A stretch of DNA of 5,387 nt from NCBI GenBank assembly GCA_964343975.1, contig CAYFLU010000209.1, positions 1 to 5,387 on the forward strand, read 5' to 3'. Position numbers and translations under genes: made by a program. Below, in pieces: positions 1 through 4,915 of the stretch (its first letter is position 1; every line of letters begins with the position of its first letter). The notes beneath the pieces are model-generated. The model was given only the letters and a program-made list of their open reading frames with translations. It searched no databases and had not been told where the DNA came from. The stretch comes from SCUN01 sp964343975 (GTDB lineage: Bacteria; Acidobacteriota; Vicinamibacteria; Vicinamibacterales; SCN-69-37).

Positions 1-253
1 CGACCTTGAGGCCGAGCGCTTCGAGCGACTCGCGCGCGATGTCGGCTTCGACGTCGGTGAAGATCGCGGTGGCCGGCGCCACGAGCCCCACCGTGTCGCC
101 CGCCTTCAGCCGCTTCGGCTTGATCACCGGCAGCGGCGCTTCGGGCGCCGCCAACGCGGTGGACGACGTGGAGGTGAGTGCGGTGAGTGAGGCGGTGGCG
201 GCTGCCGCGATTCCGGCTGTCGCGCTGCGGGTCAGGAAGTTGCGTCGATGCAT
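1..253 (-). CDS. LD-carboxypeptidase (peptidase S66 family), Tat-exported, 5' part only
   Basis: I translated this from the complementary strand: 84 codons are visible and the gene continues past the left edge, so the catalytic Ser, Glu and His of the family are not in view. The N-terminus reads MHRRNFLTRSATAG followed by a long Ala/Thr-rich hydrophobic stretch and a probable cleavage site near TALAAPEA (about residues 37-44). HRRNFL fits the twin-arginine (Tat) consensus, so export as a folded protein is likely. Residues about 50-84 (KPKRLKAGDTVGLVAPAT, then a helix ending in EALGLKV) match the start of the S66 fold, where 'L.pGDtVglvaPas' is the family hallmark. Known S66 enzymes (LdcA type) cut the L,D-peptide bond of muropeptide tetrapeptides in peptidoglycan recycling; here the Tat signal suggests an exported version. 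The start is the ATG at 251-253, divergent from the phosphodiester glycosidase. No SD lies upstream. Family call fairly sure; substrate inferred. Confidence 0.85.
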   Translation of the reverse strand, partial: MHRRNFLTRSATAGIAAAATASLTALTSTSSTALAAPEAPLPVIKPKRLKAGDTVGLVAPATAIFTDVEADIARESLEALGLKV

Positions 254-261
254 AGCCGTGA

Positions 262-267
262 CAGAAT
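262..267 (+). promoter_or_regulatory. -10-like hexamer CAGAAT for the phosphodiester glycosidase gene
   Basis: CAGAAT (4 of 6 matches to TATAAT) lies 10 nt before the ATG at 278. A weak -35-like TTGCGT lies at 240-245 with a 16-bp spacer. It overlaps the opposing TATTCT, so the two genes may share one bidirectional core. Weak evidence. Confidence 0.3.
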
Positions 268-268
268 A
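263..268 (-). promoter_or_regulatory. -10-like hexamer TATTCT for the S66 gene
   Basis: On the minus strand TATTCT (4 of 6 matches to TATAAT) lies exactly 9 nt before the S66 ATG. A transcript starting the usual 6-8 nt after the -10 would carry almost no leader. No convincing -35 was found 16-18 bp further upstream. The same A/T core read on the plus strand can serve the glycosidase gene. Inferred from sequence only. Confidence 0.35.
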
Positions 269-277
269 CGCCGACTG

Positions 278-1429
278 ATGCGTGTTCGCACCCGTCTTGC
301 CGCCGTGTTCGCGTTGTCGGCGTCTGCGCTCGTGCAGGCGGCGCAGGCCCCGGCGCCGTGGCTCAGCGCGCCGCGCGTGATCGCGCCGGGCGTCGAGTTC
401 TACACGAGCACCGACGCCACGCTCACGGATCCCCCCGCGCCGGCCGCGGCCTACTTTCTCAAACTCGATCCGCAGAAAGTGACGCTATCGGCCGCGCGTG
501 CCCACGACGAAGTGATGGGCATGGAAACCGTCGACAGCATCGCGAAGCGCCACGGCGCGCTGGCCGCGGTGAATGCCGGCTTCTTCAACACAGCCAACGG
601 CGATCCCTCCACCGTGTTGAAGCTCGACGGTGAACTCGTGAGCGATTCAACGGGCTCTCGCGGCGTGCTCGCGATTGGTCCGCTGCCGAAGCAGGCGCTC
701 ACGTTCGATGTACTGAGCGCCAAGCAGGCGATTCGCGTGAACGGCGCGACGACGGAGATTGTGATCGACGGCGTGGACACGACGCGCGCGCGTGGCCGGT
801 TGATGCTCTACACGCCCAAGTACCACGCCGATACGGACACGGCGCCGAACGGCGTCGAGATCGTGGCGAGCGGTTCGCCGCTGACGGTGCGCGAGGTTCG
901 CGTGGATGCGGGACACACGCCGATTCCGCGCGATGGCGTGGTGCTGTCGTTCGGCGGACTCGAGTTGCCGCCGGCGCTCGCCGCATTGAAGGTGGGCACG
1001 GCGTTCACGATCGTCACGCACTGGAAGCCGGTGCACGACACGCCGCTGGCGGTGTTCGACGCGGCGCGCGACATCCTGAACGGCGCGGGGTTGTTGCGTC
1101 GCAACGGCGTCACGATCACGGACTGGAAACCGGAATCGCTCAATCAGGCGACGTTCATCGACGCGCGTCACCCGCGCACGCTCGTCGGTGTCGACGACCG
1201 CGGCTTCGTGTGGCTGGCGGCGATCGACGGCCGTCAGCTCGGCTACGCGACGGGCGTGAACTTCGCGGAACTACAGCGCCTGTGCGACCGGCTGAAGCTG
1301 CGCGATGCGCTGAACCTCGACGGCGGCGGCTCGGTCACGATGGTCGTGAACAACGCGATCGTGAACCGCCCATCGGATGCGGCGGGCCCGCGACCCGTCA
1401 GCGACGCGCTGCTCGTGAAAGTGCGGTGA
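278..1429 (+). CDS. Secreted phosphodiester glycosidase family protein (NAGPA domain)
   Basis: A 383-residue protein from the ATG at 278. Residues 1-24 form a Sec signal peptide: MRVRTR, a hydrophobic core, and a likely cleavage at AQA before PAPW. The rest carries NAGPA-domain hallmarks: AAVNAGFF (about 97-103), IDARHPRTLVGV (about 294-305), NLDGGGS (about 346-352) with its conserved Asp and glycines, and a terminal NRPSDAAGPRPVSDALLV. In the animal 'uncovering enzyme' this domain removes GlcNAc from a phosphodiester-linked sugar. Bacterial members are secreted or surface enzymes, often linked to polysaccharide or teichoic-acid-like polymers; the natural substrate here is unknown. An in-frame ATG at 248 would add ten residues (MHSRDRIRRL) and has AGGAAG 8 nt upstream, but it would overlap the divergent S66 start codon and lengthen the signal n-region, so I prefer 278. 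The SGNH hydrolase gene follows after 4 nt and is probably co-transcribed. Family call firm, start less so. Confidence 0.9.
   Translation: MRVRTRLAAVFALSASALVQAAQAPAPWLSAPRVIAPGVEFYTSTDATLTDPPAPAAAYFLKLDPQKVTLSAARAHDEVMGMETVDSIAKRHGALAAVNAGFFNTANGDPSTVLKLDGELVSDSTGSRGVLAIGPLPKQALTFDVLSAKQAIRVNGATTEIVIDGVDTTRARGRLMLYTPKYHADTDTAPNGVEIVASGSPLTVREVRVDAGHTPIPRDGVVLSFGGLELPPALAALKVGTAFTIVTHWKPVHDTPLAVFDAARDILNGAGLLRRNGVTITDWKPESLNQATFIDARHPRTLVGVDDRGFVWLAAIDGRQLGYATGVNFAELQRLCDRLKLRDALNLDGGGSVTMVVNNAIVNRPSDAAGPRPVSDALLVKVR
1425..1429 (+). promoter_or_regulatory. SD-like GGTGA before the SGNH hydrolase gene
   Basis: GGTGA spans the last bases and stop codon of the glycosidase gene and lies 4 nt before the GTG at 1434. 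The spacing is short but usable, and it favours GTG 1434 over the in-frame GTG at 1443, from which the site would be 13 nt away. It suggests translational coupling of the two genes. Confidence 0.4.
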
Positions 1430-1433
1430 ACGC

Positions 1434-2177
1434 GTGACGCGCGTGATCGCGCTCGGCGCGAGCAATCTCACGCGCGGTCTGCGCACGGTGCGCGACCTCA
1501 GCCGCACCGCGTTCGGCCCCGACACCGAACTGTTCGCCGCGCTCGGGCTCGGGCGCTCGTATGGCGCCTACCATCGTCTCGGCATTCGCGGGTTGCCGGG
1601 CATTCTCGACTGCGGGCTGTGGCGCGCGCTCGACGCGGCTCCGCGCGCAGGCCGCACGCTCGCCATTGTCTCGGACATCGGCAACGACATCCTCTACGGC
1701 TACCCGCCGGCGCAGATCCTGGCTTGGGTCACCGAGGCGGTGACACGACTCGAGCGGCACACCGACGCCATCGCGATCACGGCACTCCCGGCGGACAACC
1801 CGTCGCGCGTGTCGCCGCTCCAATTCCGGATCATGCGCGCCGTGATGTTCCCGTCGAGCCGGCAAACACTCGAGACCGTCACCCGAGATGTGGCGATCGT
1901 GCAGGATGGCCTCGTGCAACTCGCCGCCGACCGCGGCCATCGCCTCGTACGGCTCCGGCCCGAGTGGTACGGCATCGATCCCGTGCACTTCCGCTATCCC
2001 TTCTGGCGCCGCGTGTGGGGCGAGTTCCTCGGCCTCGACGACGTGCAGTGGCAACAGCCGCCGACATCGGGCGGCCTCGTCGAAACCGCCGGCCTGTGGC
2101 TCCGCGCCGACGAGGAGCGCTGGCTCTTCGGGATCCGTCAGCAGACGCCGCAACAGGGCGCGCTGCGGCTGTATTGA
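1434..2177 (+). CDS. SGNH/GDSL-like hydrolase, cytoplasmic by sequence
   Basis: A 247-residue protein starting at GTG 1434, 4 nt after the glycosidase stop. It shows the catalytic blocks of SGNH hydrolases in order. Block I is LGASNL (Ser10 as probable nucleophile; the usual GDS is GAS here). A glycine-rich GLGRSYG at 38-44 could supply the block II oxyanion glycine. Block III is SDIGNDILYG at 80-89, with Asn84. Block V is GIDPVHFRY at 180-188, giving the Asp182-x-x-His185 pair. SGNH enzymes hydrolyse esters or thioesters of lipids, acyl groups or sugars; the substrate cannot be told from sequence. No signal peptide or membrane segment is seen. The C-terminal third (WRRVWGEFLGL and the Trp/Arg-rich tail) is unfamiliar to me. 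Tight linkage to the secreted glycosidase suggests a shared polymer or glycoconjugate, but the predicted locations differ. Fold call moderately sure; the 'GAS' and 'GND' variants make it a divergent subfamily. Confidence 0.72.
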   Translation: MTRVIALGASNLTRGLRTVRDLSRTAFGPDTELFAALGLGRSYGAYHRLGIRGLPGILDCGLWRALDAAPRAGRTLAIVSDIGNDILYGYPPAQILAWVTEAVTRLERHTDAIAITALPADNPSRVSPLQFRIMRAVMFPSSRQTLETVTRDVAIVQDGLVQLAADRGHRLVRLRPEWYGIDPVHFRYPFWRRVWGEFLGLDDVQWQQPPTSGGLVETAGLWLRADEERWLFGIRQQTPQQGALRLY

Positions 2178-2181
2178 GAGG

Positions 2182-2187
2182 TATTAC
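2182..2187 (+). promoter_or_regulatory. -10-like hexamer TATTAC for the DUF2157 gene
   Basis: TATTAC (4 of 6 matches) lies 9 nt before the ATG at 2197, in the 19-nt gap after the SGNH gene. An alternative reading is TACACT (2185-2190, TANNNT form), 6 nt before the ATG, which is the spacing for a transcript starting at the ATG itself. No -35 is evident. The purine run GAGAGG (2176-2181) lies 15 nt before the ATG, too far for an SD. This suggests the membrane-protein pair has its own promoter. Confidence 0.4.
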
Positions 2188-2196
2188 ACTGGCCGC

Positions 2197-3432
2197 ATGT
2201 CGCGTGAGTCGTGGCTCGACTCCGAGTCGTCGAAGTGGGTCAGTGAAGGCCTGATCTCGGAAGACGCGCGACGGGCCATTCTCGCGCGTGAACGCGCGCC
2301 CCAATCCGATCCATCGAACACGTTGCGCACGTTGGCCGTGCTTACGGCCGGTGTCGGCGTCGTGCTCTTCGTCGCGTGGCACTGGCAGGATCTGCCCCGG
2401 TCGGCGAAGGTGGGTCTCACGTCACTGCTGACGATCGCGCTCTATGCGGGCGCGGCGCGGTCCGTGGATCGCCGGTCACGTGCGGTCACCGAACGATGGC
2501 TGCTCGGCGCCGTGCTGTCGGGCTGCGCGCTCCTCTCGGCCATCGCAGACGTGTCGCTGTGGAATGCGCCGGTCGATGTGGCGCTCTTGTGCGCCATTGC
2601 GGCGGCGGTGACGGCGGCGGCGACCCGGTCGGCGCTCGTGACCGCACTGGCGGCCGTCACGCTCGGCTGGTGGGAAGTGGCGAGCGGCGGCGGGGTCATG
2701 CCGTGGCCCTTCCTGTTGGTGTTTCCACTTGTGGCGTTCGCCGCGCAATCGGCCCGGCATCTCGTGCTGGCGGTGCTCACCGCAGTGGTCTTCGCCGGTT
2801 GGGCGATGTTCATGGCGCTGAACACGTGGCATCAGGGCGTGATGGCGATGATCATGCTGCTCCTCGGTGGCGCGGCGCTCGAGCAGTGGAGCCGTCGCCC
2901 GGAGGCGCGGCGTCCGGTCTTCGCCCATGCGCCGACCGGCACGGCGGTGTCGCTGATCGGCCTCACGGCGGCGCTCATCACGGCGGTGCACGCGCCCGAC
3001 GTGCGCGCCACGCTGATGCCCTTCACGACCCACGCGGCGCAGTCGCCGTGGCCCGCGCTCGTGCTCGGGTTCGGTCTGGCCGTGATCGGCCTCGGACCAT
3101 TTCCCGGCGCCGGGTTGCGCCCGCGCCTGGTGGTGGCCTGCGCGGTGCTGTGGTTCACGACGTCACTGTTCGCACATCTGACACCGTCGAGCGCGTGGCT
3201 GTGGGTGGTGCTGTTCAGTGCGGTGTTGCTGGCGATCGGCGCGAGCCTCGTGCGCGACGGCGCGGCCACACGTGATCGCGTGACCCTCGGCTTGGGGTTG
3301 GCCGCGGTCATCGCGCTCGTGCTCGTGCACTTCTCCTCGGGTCAGCCGTTGATGGGCGCGGTGGTGCTGCTGCTGAGCGGTGCCGTGCTCTATGCAGCGG
3401 CACGGGCGAAGTCGCCGGAGGCCGCCTCATGA
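2197..3432 (+). CDS. DUF2157 domain-containing polytopic membrane protein
   Basis: A 411-residue integral membrane protein. The soluble N-terminus (about 1-40, MSRESWLDSESSKWVSEGLI then SEDARRAILARE) has the DUF2157 form: a Trp near the start, a 'W.s.GlIs.e.a..Il' helix pair, then the first membrane segment (about 44-64, LAVLTAGVGVVLFVAWHW). After that I count roughly 12-14 hydrophobic segments with short Arg-containing loops, ending in GAVLYAAARAKSPEAAS. The function of DUF2157 proteins is unknown; they often sit next to GDYXXLXY-domain proteins, as here. The frame stays open upstream into the SGNH gene, but ATG 2197 is the natural start because the DUF2157 motif begins right after it and a -10-like element precedes it. 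Its stop overlaps the next start (ATGA at 3429-3432), so the two are surely co-expressed. Role unknown; membrane location is certain from hydrophobicity. Confidence 0.85.
   Translation: MSRESWLDSESSKWVSEGLISEDARRAILARERAPQSDPSNTLRTLAVLTAGVGVVLFVAWHWQDLPRSAKVGLTSLLTIALYAGAARSVDRRSRAVTERWLLGAVLSGCALLSAIADVSLWNAPVDVALLCAIAAAVTAAATRSALVTALAAVTLGWWEVASGGGVMPWPFLLVFPLVAFAAQSARHLVLAVLTAVVFAGWAMFMALNTWHQGVMAMIMLLLGGAALEQWSRRPEARRPVFAHAPTGTAVSLIGLTAALITAVHAPDVRATLMPFTTHAAQSPWPALVLGFGLAVIGLGPFPGAGLRPRLVVACAVLWFTTSLFAHLTPSSAWLWVVLFSAVLLAIGASLVRDGAATRDRVTLGLGLAAVIALVLVHFSSGQPLMGAVVLLLSGAVLYAAARAKSPEAAS
3417..3421 (+). promoter_or_regulatory. Strong SD GGAGG before the GDYXXLXY-like gene
   Basis: GGAGG lies inside the last codons of the DUF2157 gene, 7 nt before the ATG at 3429. 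It is the best Shine-Dalgarno match in the window, fixes the start, and together with the ATGA overlap shows translational coupling. Confidence 0.7.
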
Positions 3433-3986
3433 CCCTCCGCGCACGCGTGTGGCTGTCGCTCGTCATCGTCCTGCTGGTGGGCGCGGGGGAGTGGTGCTAT
3501 CTCGGCTGGCCGCGCTGGTTCGGCATCGAGATGCGTGTGCCGGTAAGAATCGGCTCGCGCGCGGGATCACGAGCCGATCCGGCGCCGTTCTATCCAGAGT
3601 TCAGTTTGCAGATCCAGGCCGCCAACACGACATCGGTGCCCGGCCGATCGCCGGTGGAGGCCACCGTTGTGCCGTGGCTCGGTGATGTGTGGGACGAGCA
3701 TGTGCCGGCACAGACCGCCGCGGCACGTTTGCATGGGCGCACTGCCTATCTGCAGATGTCGGGCGCATCAGGCCAGGACCCGTTGTGGCGGGTCAAGAGC
3801 ATCAGTCTCGCGCCCGTGCCCGGCGCCAGCAACCTGCGCGTGCACATCAACGCCGCGTCGTCGTCCGGTCACATTGCGGTCGACATCTATCAGGGGGTGC
3901 CGTCGGCGGCGGACATCGCCGAGGGCCACGCGGCGCTGCTGCGCGTTTTACCGTCGGGGCGGGCCGCGCTCGTCGCGATTCAGTGA
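3429..3986 (+). CDS. Small membrane-anchored protein, degenerate GDYXXLXY-domain-like
   Basis: A 185-residue protein starting at ATG 3429, which overlaps the DUF2157 stop. One N-terminal membrane segment (about 7-25, VWLSLVIVLLVGAGEWCYLG) places the rest outside the membrane. GDYXXLXY proteins share this plan: one N-terminal helix, a conserved 'P.DPRd.lrGdYv.L.Y.I' segment, then a beta-rich domain ending in a Gly-Arg-Ala strand. Here the matching region seems to be RIGSRAGSRADPAPFYPEFSLQI (split: 40-51 and 52-62), where FYPEFSLQI stands in for the name motif but GDY is absent. The later HGRTAYLQM (about 103-111) and PSGRAALVAI near the C-terminus fit the family pattern. The identification rests as much on the DUF2157 neighbour as on sequence. 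Function unknown; presumably a partner of the DUF2157 protein. A strong inverted repeat lies within codons 37-52. The beta-lactamase-like gene ends 1 nt downstream on the other strand. Confidence 0.7.
   Translation: MTLRARVWLSLVIVLLVGAGEWCYLGWPRWFGIEMRVPVRIGSRAGSRADPAPFYPEFSLQIQAANTTSVPGRSPVEATVVPWLGDVWDEHVPAQTAAARLHGRTAYLQMSGASGQDPLWRVKSISLAPVPGASNLRVHINAASSSGHIAVDIYQGVPSAADIAEGHAALLRVLPSGRAALVAIQ
3539..3583. repeat. Intragenic inverted repeat able to form a long hairpin
   Basis: ATCGGCTCG (3549-3557) and CGAGCCGAT (3570-3578) are a perfect 9-bp inverted repeat around a 12-nt loop. A second pair, GCCGG (3539-3543) and CCGGC (3579-3583), extends the stem with a 5-nt bulge (TAAGA) on the left arm. 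It lies inside the GDYXXLXY-like gene, at the codons where the family motif is degenerate. No T-run follows, so it is not a classical terminator. Confidence 0.6.
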
Positions 3987-3987
3987 G

Positions 3988-4872
3988 CTACTTCACGGCC
4001 GCGTACACGATCTTCGAAATCTCCGCGATGAGCAGATCGCTCTTCGCTTCGTCGGCCATGCCGCGCGTCATCACGACGAGCACGTACGGCTCGCGCGCGT
4101 ACACGATCGCGGCATCGTGATGGATCTTCGTGATCGTGCCGGTCTTGTGGCCGACGAGGATGTCTTTCGGCAGCCCGGCCGGAATGCCGTCGTTGAACTG
4201 CTGGCGCTCGAGAATCGCCTGCATCTCGGCCGTGGACGACGGTGAGGCGGCCGTCCCGGTGCCGATGGCCGTGAGCAACGTCATCAGCGCGCGCGCCGTC
4301 GTCTCGTTGTTCATGCCGCGATCGAACGCCTTCTGATCTTCGACGCCGCGCAGCACCTTCATGCCCGGCGCCTTCAGGCGCGTCACCGTGGCGCGGATGC
4401 GCTCGACGCCGAGGTGTTCCATCAACACGTTCGTCGCCAGGTTGCTGCTGATCGTGATCATCGTCTCGCACAGTTCGCGGTACGACATCCGCTTGCCGAG
4501 CGCGCGGAACGCCGCGCCGTCACCCTTCTCGTCGGTGGCCAGCGTGAATTCGCTGCCGTCCACGATCGAGTGGAAGACGTTCGACACGACGACGGTGTCG
4601 TCGAGCGAGAGGGTCTTCGCGTCGACCTGACGGAAGAGCTCGAGCATCACGGGCACTTTCATGGTCGAAGCCGCGTGGTACACCGTGTCGGGGTTGATCA
4701 GGATCTCGCCGCCGGCCGAGGCGTTGAGTGGGCGGTAGATCACCGAGACCTCGGCGCCGCTGAGGGCGATCAGTCGCTCGATCTGGGTCTTCGCGGAATC
4801 GAGCGCGGCCGCCTTCGGTGTTTGCGGGACGAGCGCCGTGATGGCGATAAGCGCGAAGAAGAGCATCGGCAT
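3988..4872 (-). CDS. Class A beta-lactamase-like serine hydrolase, exported
   Basis: A 294-residue protein with the motifs of class A beta-lactamases in order: STMK at 69-72 (Ambler S70xxK73), SSN at 142-144 (S130-D-N132 position), Glu178 in RGVEDQKAF (omega-loop E166), and HKTGT at 242-246 (K234-T-G). Length and spacing are usual for the family. These enzymes form an acyl-enzyme with beta-lactams in the periplasm and hydrolyse it with a water held by E166 and N170. The N170 position is Ala182 here, so hydrolysis may be altered and the protein could be a non-resistance serine hydrolase. The start is the ATG at 4870-4872; no other ATG, GTG or TTG lies in frame before the upstream stop, but a second ATG two codons later is possible. 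The N-terminus (MPMLFFALIAITALV, then a likely cleavage near PKAAALDSA) is signal-like but has no Lys or Arg before the core. Divergent from the right-edge gene; probably monocistronic. Family call firm, resistance role open. Confidence 0.88.
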   Translation of the reverse strand: MPMLFFALIAITALVPQTPKAAALDSAKTQIERLIALSGAEVSVIYRPLNASAGGEILINPDTVYHAASTMKVPVMLELFRQVDAKTLSLDDTVVVSNVFHSIVDGSEFTLATDEKGDGAAFRALGKRMSYRELCETMITISSNLATNVLMEHLGVERIRATVTRLKAPGMKVLRGVEDQKAFDRGMNNETTARALMTLLTAIGTGTAASPSSTAEMQAILERQQFNDGIPAGLPKDILVGHKTGTITKIHHDAAIVYAREPYVLVVMTRGMADEAKSDLLIAEISKIVYAAVK

Positions 4873-4881
4873 GGTGCGGCC

Positions 4882-4887
4882 ATTATG
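4882..4887 (-). promoter_or_regulatory. -10-like hexamer CATAAT for the beta-lactamase-like gene
   Basis: CATAAT on the minus strand (5 of 6 matches to TATAAT) lies 9 nt before the ATG at 4872. No SD lies between. A weak TTTTAA about 18 bp upstream (4906-4911) is the only -35 candidate, and it falls next to the opposing promoter. A near-leaderless transcript is inferred. Confidence 0.45.
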
Positions 4888-4900
4888 GCGATTCCCCCGG

Positions 4901-4906
4901 TATGAT
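4901..4906 (+). promoter_or_regulatory. -10-like hexamer TATGAT for the right-edge gene
   Basis: TATGAT (5 of 6 matches to TATAAT) lies 9 nt before the GTG at 4916. No -35 was recognised 16-18 bp upstream. AAAAGG (4908-4913) is purine-rich but only 2 nt from the start codon, too close for a normal SD. A leaderless or near-leaderless transcript is inferred. It sits 13 nt from the opposing CATAAT in a 43-nt shared intergenic region. Confidence 0.45.
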
Positions 4907-4915
4907 TAAAAGGTT

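Noticed and set aside
6..278. 90-aa open frame on the plus strand at the left edge
   Set aside because: It lies opposite the S66 gene, whose translation gives a clear Tat signal and family motif. The plus frame is Ala/Val-rich shadow sequence.
1443..1445. Alternative GTG start for the SGNH hydrolase
   Set aside because: It is possible, as it would still keep LGASNL, but the SD-like GGTGA is 13 nt away, against 4 nt for GTG 1434.
1398..2153. 251-aa open frame on the minus strand
   Set aside because: It is antisense to the SGNH hydrolase gene, whose frame has coherent catalytic motifs. The minus frame is Arg/Glu/Ala-rich low-information sequence, as expected opposite a high-GC gene.
1888..2196. 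N-terminal extension of the DUF2157 frame into the SGNH gene
   Set aside because: The extra 103 residues are Ser/Ala/Arg-rich with no DUF2157 character, overlap a real gene, and the family motif begins right after ATG 2197.
2376..3275. 299-aa open frame on the plus strand
   Set aside because: It is an out-of-frame Arg/Gly/Ala-rich shadow of the DUF2157 gene. The true frame has alternating membrane segments.
4000..4108. Direct repeat CGCGTACACGATC, seen near 4000 and near 4096
   Set aside because: Both copies encode the same short peptide IVYA in the beta-lactamase-like gene, so shared codons explain it.
2188..4888. Shared TGGCCGCA between -10 and start of the DUF2157 and beta-lactamase-like genes
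   Set aside because: The offsets from the -10 and the start codon differ between the two, and an 8-mer of this composition is easily met by chance in such GC-rich DNA.
4414..4905. 163-aa open frame on the plus strand over the beta-lactamase-like gene
   Set aside because: It is antisense to a gene with all class A motifs, and its composition (Arg/Asp/Val/His repeats) is typical of a complement frame.
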